A stretch of 8,142 bases of DNA from an uncultured Dorea sp. (GTDB lineage Bacteria > Bacillota > Clostridia > Lachnospirales > Lachnospiraceae). The notes under the pieces were generated by a model. It was given only the letters and a program-made list of their open reading frames with translations. It had not been told where the DNA came from and did not search any database. The stretch lies in the NCBI GenBank assembly GCA_948844705.1, contig CAQNVT010000204.1, forward strand, positions 1-8,142, written 5' to 3'. Below, piece by piece: positions 1-5,500 of this stretch (its first letter is position 1; every line of letters begins with the position of its first letter). Position numbers and translations under genes: made by a program.

Positions 1-1
1 T

Positions 2-142
2 AAGTTTGAAGGTAAGGACAGCAAGAATCCTCTCGCCTATCGTTACTACGATGCTGAGAAGGTAGTGCTCGGTAAGAAAATGAAGGATTGGTTGAAGTTT
101 GCCATGGCATTTTGTACGCTCACAATCCGAAAAACACTATAG
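2..142 (+). pseudogene. xylA: Xylose isomerase fragment, truncated at its 3' side
   Basis: The frame beginning at base 2 encodes 46 residues before a TAG at 140-142. The first 36 or so ([20 protein letters not shown], then [16 protein letters not shown]) match the well-known N-terminal region of bacterial xylose isomerase, the enzyme that interconverts D-xylose and D-xylulose in the cytoplasm. A full enzyme is about 430-440 residues, so over 85% of it is absent. After FAMAF the expected WHT(L/F) segment is only partly recognisable (F-C-T-L), and the last residues, TIRKTL, do not resemble the family. All catalytic His/Asp and metal-binding residues lie downstream of this point and are missing. 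The start codon would be left of the window. This is either a gene remnant left by a deletion or recombination, or an artefact at a contig end. The family assignment is from recognition of the motif run, not from a search. Confidence 0.8.
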
Positions 143-155
143 ACATATTAAATAT

Positions 156-204
156 ATAACCCGCATTCATGTTAAAATTCAATTTTTAAATGAATGCGGG
201 TTAT
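156..204. terminator. Perfect 15-bp inverted repeat, possible bidirectional terminator
   Basis: ATAACCCGCATTCAT at 156-170 is exactly the reverse complement of ATGAATGCGGGTTAT at 190-204. The AT-rich 19-base interior can pair further (TTAAAATT with AATTTTTAA, allowing a bulge), so the transcript could form a long hairpin. It lies between the xylA remnant and the glycosyltransferase, where a terminator would be expected. No strong T-run follows on the + strand (TTATGTTAGT). On the - strand the sequence beyond the stem is AT-rich, so the terminator call is only moderate. It could also be a regulatory or repeat-family palindrome. The rest of 143-234 shows no gene and no convincing promoter. Confidence 0.5.
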
Positions 205-218
205 GTTAGTATGAACGT

Positions 219-223
219 AGGAG
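219..223 (+). promoter_or_regulatory. Ribosome binding site for the glycosyltransferase
   Basis: AGGAG lies 11 bases before the ATG at 235. The spacing is slightly long but acceptable. The ATG opens directly into the glycosyltransferase N-terminal strand (VSIILCTYN), so no alternative start fits better. Confidence 0.6.
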
Positions 224-234
224 AATTGTGAGAT

Positions 235-1563
235 ATGGTTAGTATTATTTTATGCACATATAATCGTGAACACACCCTGAAAGAATCCATAGACAGTATT
301 CTTGAACAGACATACAGAGATTTTGAATTGATAGTAATAGACGATGGTTCTACAGATCATACACCGGAGCTTCTCAGCAATTATCAGGACACTCGGATTC
401 GTGTTTTCCCACTTGAAGAAAATCAATATTACTGTGCCGCGGCAAATTTCGGCATCGGGCAGGCGAGAGGCGAATATATCGCATTTGCCACCAGTGACGA
501 CACCTGGGAGCCGGATAAGCTGGAGCGGCAGATTGATTATCTTGAGGCGAGAAAGGAATGCGGCGCCTGCTTTACATTCACCGAGGTGATCAATGAGAGC
601 GGCGAGAAGACTAACGAGAAGTTCGTGATGCTGTCCGGACTCTTCAACATGAGCTATCACACTCAGAAGGATTGGGTACAGCGCTTTATATATGAAGGGA
701 ACTGTGTGAGCCATCCGTCGTCGGTCGTAAGGCGCAGGGTGCTTGATGATGTGGGAGGGTACAATCTTCTGTACTGCCAGTCGGCGGATATGGATCTGTG
801 GCTTCGCATCGTAAGAAAATATCCGATACATGTCATAGAAAAGAAGCTGGTATGCTACAGGATATTCAAAAATCCTCAGGCACAGATCAGCGGCATGGAT
901 GAGAGAAAGGCGGCGCGTTTTTTAAACGAGCATATGATTATCCGGCGTAAATTTATCCGGGACCTGAATGCCGAAGAAATGATAAAATTTTTCGGTGACC
1001 GCTTCCGCAATAAAGACGCATGCTCGGAGACAGAGATCGAGATCGAAAAGGCATTTTTGCTTATGAACTGCGCCGGTGGGCTTCCGAATTTCCGTGTTCT
1101 CGGAATCGAGAAATTCGAGGAGCTTTTAAGGGACCCTGAGGCGGCGGCCGTGCTTAAGGAAAAATATGGTGTAAGGCTTCAGGATATTTATCAGTGGAAT
1201 CTGGAACATTTTTATATGGATTTCGGAATCCATGTAAGGCTTGCCGAGAGGGACCGGACGGTGCTGCTTCTTAAGGAGAGGCTGCGCAGGGAAGAAGAAT
1301 ACACCCGGGGGCTCCAGCGGATGAGGGACGGTCAGAGAGCGGAGCTTGTGCTTGCCGCAGACAGGATCGCCGGGCAGGAGGAGCAGCTAAGGGTACGGCA
1401 GGAGGAGCTCGAGCGGGAGAAGGAGAGCCGCGTCTCTGCGGAGCTTAAGCTTGGTATCAGGGAGAAGGAGCTGAAGGAAGCGCAGGAAGAAAATGCGAAG
1501 CTGTCCGCCCTTCTCAATGAGGCCCTGCTTGAGGGACTGAGGCTTAAGGAAAAGGAAGAATGA
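235..1563 (+). CDS. Family 2 glycosyltransferase with C-terminal coiled coil
   Basis: The 442-residue protein should transfer a sugar from a nucleotide-sugar donor at the cytoplasmic face. Residues 1-10 (MVSIILCTYN) are the first strand of a GT-A fold. IVIDDGSTD at 33-41 is the nucleotide-binding Asp motif. The SDD at 87-89 (FATSDDTWEPDKL) stands at the metal-binding DxD position. SADMDLWLRI at 183-192 matches the (E)DxDLWLR segment that carries the putative catalytic base in this family. The catalytic domain ends near residue 215. Residues 216-335 are a helical region with no motif I recognise. From about 341 to the end the protein is a Glu/Lys/Arg/Leu-rich coiled coil, unusual for a plain GT2 enzyme and perhaps a partner-binding arm. 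No transmembrane helix is visible. The stop overlaps the next gene (ATGA), implying translational coupling. The first 200 bases are noticeably more AT-rich than the rest. Acceptor and sugar cannot be read from the sequence; glycosylation of the downstream surface protein is one option. Confidence 0.9.
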   Translation: MVSIILCTYNREHTLKESIDSILEQTYRDFELIVIDDGSTDHTPELLSNYQDTRIRVFPLEENQYYCAAANFGIGQARGEYIAFATSDDTWEPDKLERQIDYLEARKECGACFTFTEVINESGEKTNEKFVMLSGLFNMSYHTQKDWVQRFIYEGNCVSHPSSVVRRRVLDDVGGYNLLYCQSADMDLWLRIVRKYPIHVIEKKLVCYRIFKNPQAQISGMDERKAARFLNEHMIIRRKFIRDLNAEEMIKFFGDRFRNKDACSETEIEIEKAFLLMNCAGGLPNFRVLGIEKFEELLRDPEAAAVLKEKYGVRLQDIYQWNLEHFYMDFGIHVRLAERDRTVLLLKERLRREEEYTRGLQRMRDGQRAELVLAADRIAGQEEQLRVRQEELEREKESRVSAELKLGIREKELKEAQEENAKLSALLNEALLEGLRLKEKEE

Positions 1564-2516
1564 GAGGTCATGTAAATATGGGGAGCAGGATAAGAAGGAT
1601 TATGAGCACGGGTGTTATCTGCATGGCGCTGGCCGTGACGGCCGGATGCAGCTCCTCCGGAAAGACGGAGAAGACAGACGGGAGCTCGGATTTTACAGGG
1701 AAATTTGTCATAAGCGCGAAAGAGGCCGGGGAAAAGATCGGGGCCGGGAATGTATTGTTCGTGGATGCCAGGGGAGAACAGGCAGCGGGCAAAGGCACGG
1801 TAGAAGGCGCGGCCGTGACAGACTGGCCGTCATTATCCACCTGTCAGGAGGGCGCGGCAGGAGACGAAGCCTGGGGGCTTGTGCCGGAGCCGGCGGAGCT
1901 TGAGAGCCGCCTGCAGCCGCTCGGCATCGATAAGGATAAGGAGATCATCGTGCTGGGTCAGCCGGAGGACGGCTGGGGAGAGGATGGAAGGATTCTCTGG
2001 GAATTAAGGCAGGCCGGATGTGAAAATATTAAGATCGTAGACGGAGGCATTTCTGCCATGAAGGATATCGGTGCCGCGGTTGACGGAAAGGCCGGGGAGG
2101 GCCTTCGGTCGGACATCACAGTGGAGGAGCTTGATAAGTCTCACGACATCACGACGGAGGAGCTTCAGGCACATTATGAGGATTATAAGATCGTAGACGT
2201 GCGCACGGAGAAGGAGTATAACGGAGCCGTTCTGTATGACGAGGCGAAGGGAGGGCATCTTCCGGGAGCCGTGAGCATACCATACACGGAGCTGTTCCAA
2301 AGCGACGGAACTTTGAAGGATAATGATACGATTACAAAATTATTTGAAGACAATGGGATCGGCAAGGATGATAAGGTTGTGACCTATTGTACGGGCGGAA
2401 TTCGTTCCGCATATGTCCAGCTTGTTCTGGAAATGTGCGGTTATGAAGATACATACAGCTATTGCCAGTCATTCTGGAGATGGGCGGTAGTTGGAGAAGT
2501 AGAACAGGAGGGATAA
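1560..2516 (+). CDS. Secreted tandem-rhodanese (sulfurtransferase) lipoprotein
   Basis: The 318-residue protein has a basic n-region (RIRR), a hydrophobic core and a lipobox-like VTAGC ending at Cys30, so it is probably lipid-anchored outside the membrane. Two rhodanese domains follow. Domain 1 (about 48-175; VDAR at 68-71) has no Cys where the active loop should be (VLGQPEDGWGEDG), as is usual for the inactive half of tandem thiosulfate/3-mercaptopyruvate sulfurtransferases. Domain 2 (about 197-312) has VDVRTEKEY at 212-220, GHLPGAVSIPY at 232-242 and an active loop CTGGIRS at 277-283, with Cys277 the likely persulfide carrier. Cys293 and Cys302 lie nearby. The ATG at 1560 overlaps the glycosyltransferase stop by 4 bp and has AAGGA at 1546-1550. 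A second ATG at 1578, preceded by GAGAGG (1562-1567), gives a shorter, more typical 24-residue lipoprotein signal and is an equally good start. The sulfur donor and acceptor are unknown. An extracytoplasmic rhodanese may act in thiol or sulfide chemistry at the surface (inference). Confidence 0.87.
   Translation: MRGHVNMGSRIRRIMSTGVICMALAVTAGCSSSGKTEKTDGSSDFTGKFVISAKEAGEKIGAGNVLFVDARGEQAAGKGTVEGAAVTDWPSLSTCQEGAAGDEAWGLVPEPAELESRLQPLGIDKDKEIIVLGQPEDGWGEDGRILWELRQAGCENIKIVDGGISAMKDIGAAVDGKAGEGLRSDITVEELDKSHDITTEELQAHYEDYKIVDVRTEKEYNGAVLYDEAKGGHLPGAVSIPYTELFQSDGTLKDNDTITKLFEDNGIGKDDKVVTYCTGGIRSAYVQLVLEMCGYEDTYSYCQSFWRWAVVGEVEQEG
2506..2512 (+). promoter_or_regulatory. Strong ribosome binding site for the giant surface protein
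   Basis: AGGAGGG, a near-perfect Shine-Dalgarno sequence, sits 8 bases before the ATG at 2521 and within the last codons of the rhodanese gene. It fixes the start of the long reading frame and suggests high, independent initiation within the same transcript. Confidence 0.85.
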
Positions 2517-2520
2517 TGTA

Positions 2521-2595
2521 ATGAAGAAAAGATTTATGGCAGGGCTTCTTTCGATGCTCTTAAGCCTGTCGCTTGTGGTAACCTCATTTGCGGCC
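2521..2595 (+). other. Signal peptide of the surface protein
   Basis: Residues 1-25 show a basic start (KKR), a long Leu/Ser/Val hydrophobic core (LLSMLLSLSLVVTS) and small residues at the probable cleavage site (S-F-A-A). The protein should be exported by the Sec pathway. The next residues switch at once to a hydrophilic Pro/Glu/Ala composition, which supports cleavage here. Confidence 0.88.
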
Positions 2596-5500
2596 GGCGT
2601 TCCGGAGCCGGTGCCGGAGGAAGCGGCCGTACAGCAGCAGGAGGAGAACAAGGCAGAAGACCAGGGATCTGCCGGGGAAGCAGGAGAGACCGCGGACGCC
2701 GCGGATACAGAGCCTGCGGAAGAGATTGAGGCTCCGGTTCCGGACGCACCTTCCACGGAAGAGGAAATCGTACAGGATGTTCCGGAGGAGACAGCAGCAG
2801 AAGAGGCCGAGAATGCCTTGGAGGAGGAGTCTGAGGAAGAAACTGAGGAAGAAACTGAAGAAGAGACTGACGAGGAAGAAAAGCTCAGTGCACAGGCCGA
2901 GACAGGCGAATGGACCTCGGAGGATTTTATCTATACCGAGATGTCTCAGAAGATGAACGGCTGTGATTATACCAGAGAATTCACAATACAGGGTATTGCA
3001 ATCGCAGGATTTTCGGAGTCAGGAGCGGAAAAAATCAAGACAAATAAAAACCTGGTGATTCCTGCAAAGGATCCAAACGGCACACAGATTGTCGGAATCG
3101 CGGATTCGGCTTTCAGGAAACAGGGGATACAGTCATTAGTGCTGCCGGAAGGGATGATGGTTGACTATGACGATACAGTAACACATGTGGTGACAAGAAG
3201 AGGAAATTTTATGATCGGTTCTGGGGCGTTTGACGGAAATGAGCTTACTTCCCTCGTACTTCCGGAAGGTGTGATCTTCATAGGACCGACCTCTTTTGCC
3301 AGAAATAACATATCTTATCTTAAGATACCGCATACATTCTGGTGGCTGGAGAATTCTGCATTTGCATATAACAATCTGTCATCTGTAGATTTTCCGCAGA
3401 CCTGTGATTTTCAGGCGCAGATCCATGCGTTTGCGTTTGCACATAATAACATTAAGTCGGTAAGACTTCCTGATTATCTGGAAGTCGTTGAGAAGAAGGT
3501 CTTTTACTGGAACCCGGGCATGGAGCCGTGTCCGTCAGACGCTCCGGAAGATGAGCAGGGCTTCGGCGGTGTCGTATATATGTATACGGATAACGCGGCG
3601 CTCTTTGATATGGAGAGGATCCATCATATGGACCGCACGGCAGAGTCTCAGCATTCATGGCATCAGAAGCTGATTCTTGGAGAGAATCCGGAGGTAAAGA
3701 AGTCATGGACGGCAGAGGATTTTACTTATAGTAAAGCAGAAGACGGGAAGATTGCAGTCACCGGATTGTCAGAGTCAGGTATTAAGAAAAGAGCAGAGGA
3801 CAGAAACCTTATACTTCCGGACAAGAATCCTGACGGCGAATGGGTTACGGAGATTGCCGGTACGACAAATGGCAACGGTACATTTGCCACGGCGGAGGAA
3901 GGTTTTGAAAGTGTTGTCCTTCCGTCAAGGCTGGAGAAGATCGGTAACAGAGCCTTTGCGGACAACGGACTGCAGAGCGTGGAATTTCCGGGAACCTTAA
4001 AGGAGATCGGTGTGGCGGCGTTCCAGATGAACAGACTGTCTACGATTATTCTTCCGGACAGTGTTACAATACTGGGCGGCGGAGCATTCGGCTCGAACCC
4101 GACAATTAAGACCGTCATTTTGTCCAAGGGTTTAACGGAGATTTCTGCGGGAGCATTCGGATGCAGCGACGCACAGAACTATATGACGGATTTTACGGAG
4201 ATCGTTATTCCGGAGAGCATTACCAAGATCGGCAATAACGCATTTGCGGGCAATAACTTTCATGAGATCGTGATTCCTTCAAAGGTGACTTCTATCGGTA
4301 ATTATGCCTTTTCTACAAAGGAGTACCTGACAGGCGAGACAACGCTGGTTCTTCCGGAGGGGTTACAGACGATAGGAACCTATGCTTTTAGGAATAAGAC
4401 GATTAAAGAGGTCGTTTTGCCGGCAACTGTAAAGGCTTTGAAGGCGAATGTATTTTCAAAAGTATATTCGTCCGGCGTGCAGGCAGTCAAGACGAAGGTA
4501 TATGTAAGTACAGAGACACAGTACAAGGATAAGAAGAACTTCCCGGCTTCGGAATTCCACAGGCTTGTCCTCAGGATACCGGGTATGGAGAATCAGTGGA
4601 ATGCCGAGGACTTTACATACGGCACCATCGAGGCTACTTTATATCCGGCGCATGATACCACGGATACGCATGTGATAAAGGGTACGGGTATCACCGGATT
4701 ATCCGAGGAAGGTGAAAAGAAGCTGGAGGTTAATACAGATCTGGTGATTCCTTCGGAGGATTATGACGGAAATCAGATCATCGGAATCGGAGCAAGCGCA
4801 TTTAATAAAAAAGGGCTTACCTCGGTTACCTTCCCGAAGGGTGTAATGACGGATTATTCCGGCAGTGCGATTGCGGACGGGGTTACGAAGAGAGGTAACT
4901 TTATCATACTGGCAAGTGCATTTTTAGGAAATAAGCTTACCACGCTGTATCTTCCGGAGGGTGTGATCTATGTCGGGAATAATGCATTTAAGAATAATCA
5001 GCTTAAGTCAGTGTCTATGTCTCATACGATATGGTGGATCGGACAGCAGGCATTTGCAACAAATAAGATATCTATGGTTGATTTCCCGGAGACCTGTGAT
5101 TTTAAGCTGAATATTGACAACATGGCATTTGGTCAGAATCAGATCAAGGCAGTAAGGCTTCCGGACAGAACCGAGAAGGTTACGAATGCGGTATTCTTCC
5201 AGAATACAGGTATGGAGCCGGTATCTGACAGCGCGCCGAATGCAAACTATAAAAAGGGCGGCGTTGTATACATGTACAACGAAACCGTTAATCTGACAAA
5301 GGAAGGCTTTGTGACCCATACAGGAGGAACCGGCTCAGGTGTAGGAGCGAGCGGTACGAAGTCATGGGTACAGAAGTTTGTGTTCGGAGAGATGCCGGCA
5401 GAGCTCCGCCCGTGGGGCAGCGTGCACTTTAATTTTGACGGCACGACGATCACAGGCCTGTCGGAAGGCGGCAAGAAGAAGCTGGACGGGGGCGAGACAG

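Noticed and set aside
112..207. Promoter candidates before the glycosyltransferase (TTGTAC with TATAGA; TTCAAT with TATGTT)
   Set aside because: Spacers of 20 and 18 bases and poor box matches; neither is better than chance in AT-rich DNA.
1332..1571. Ser-rich - strand frame opposite the end of the glycosyltransferase
   Set aside because: It is the antisense of the Glu/Lys/Leu coiled-coil codons and has no start signal.
2588..2956. Arg/Lys-rich + strand frame overlapping the start of the surface protein
   Set aside because: It is an out-of-frame reading of the Glu/Ala/Pro-rich tract; the frame starting at 2521 has a strong ribosome binding site and signal peptide.
3726..4127. - strand open frame of 133 codons, and similar ones at 5247-5558, 5910-6164 and 6330-6689
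   Set aside because: They arise from the codon pattern of the LRR repeats on the + strand. The translated sequences are repetitive and match no family I know.
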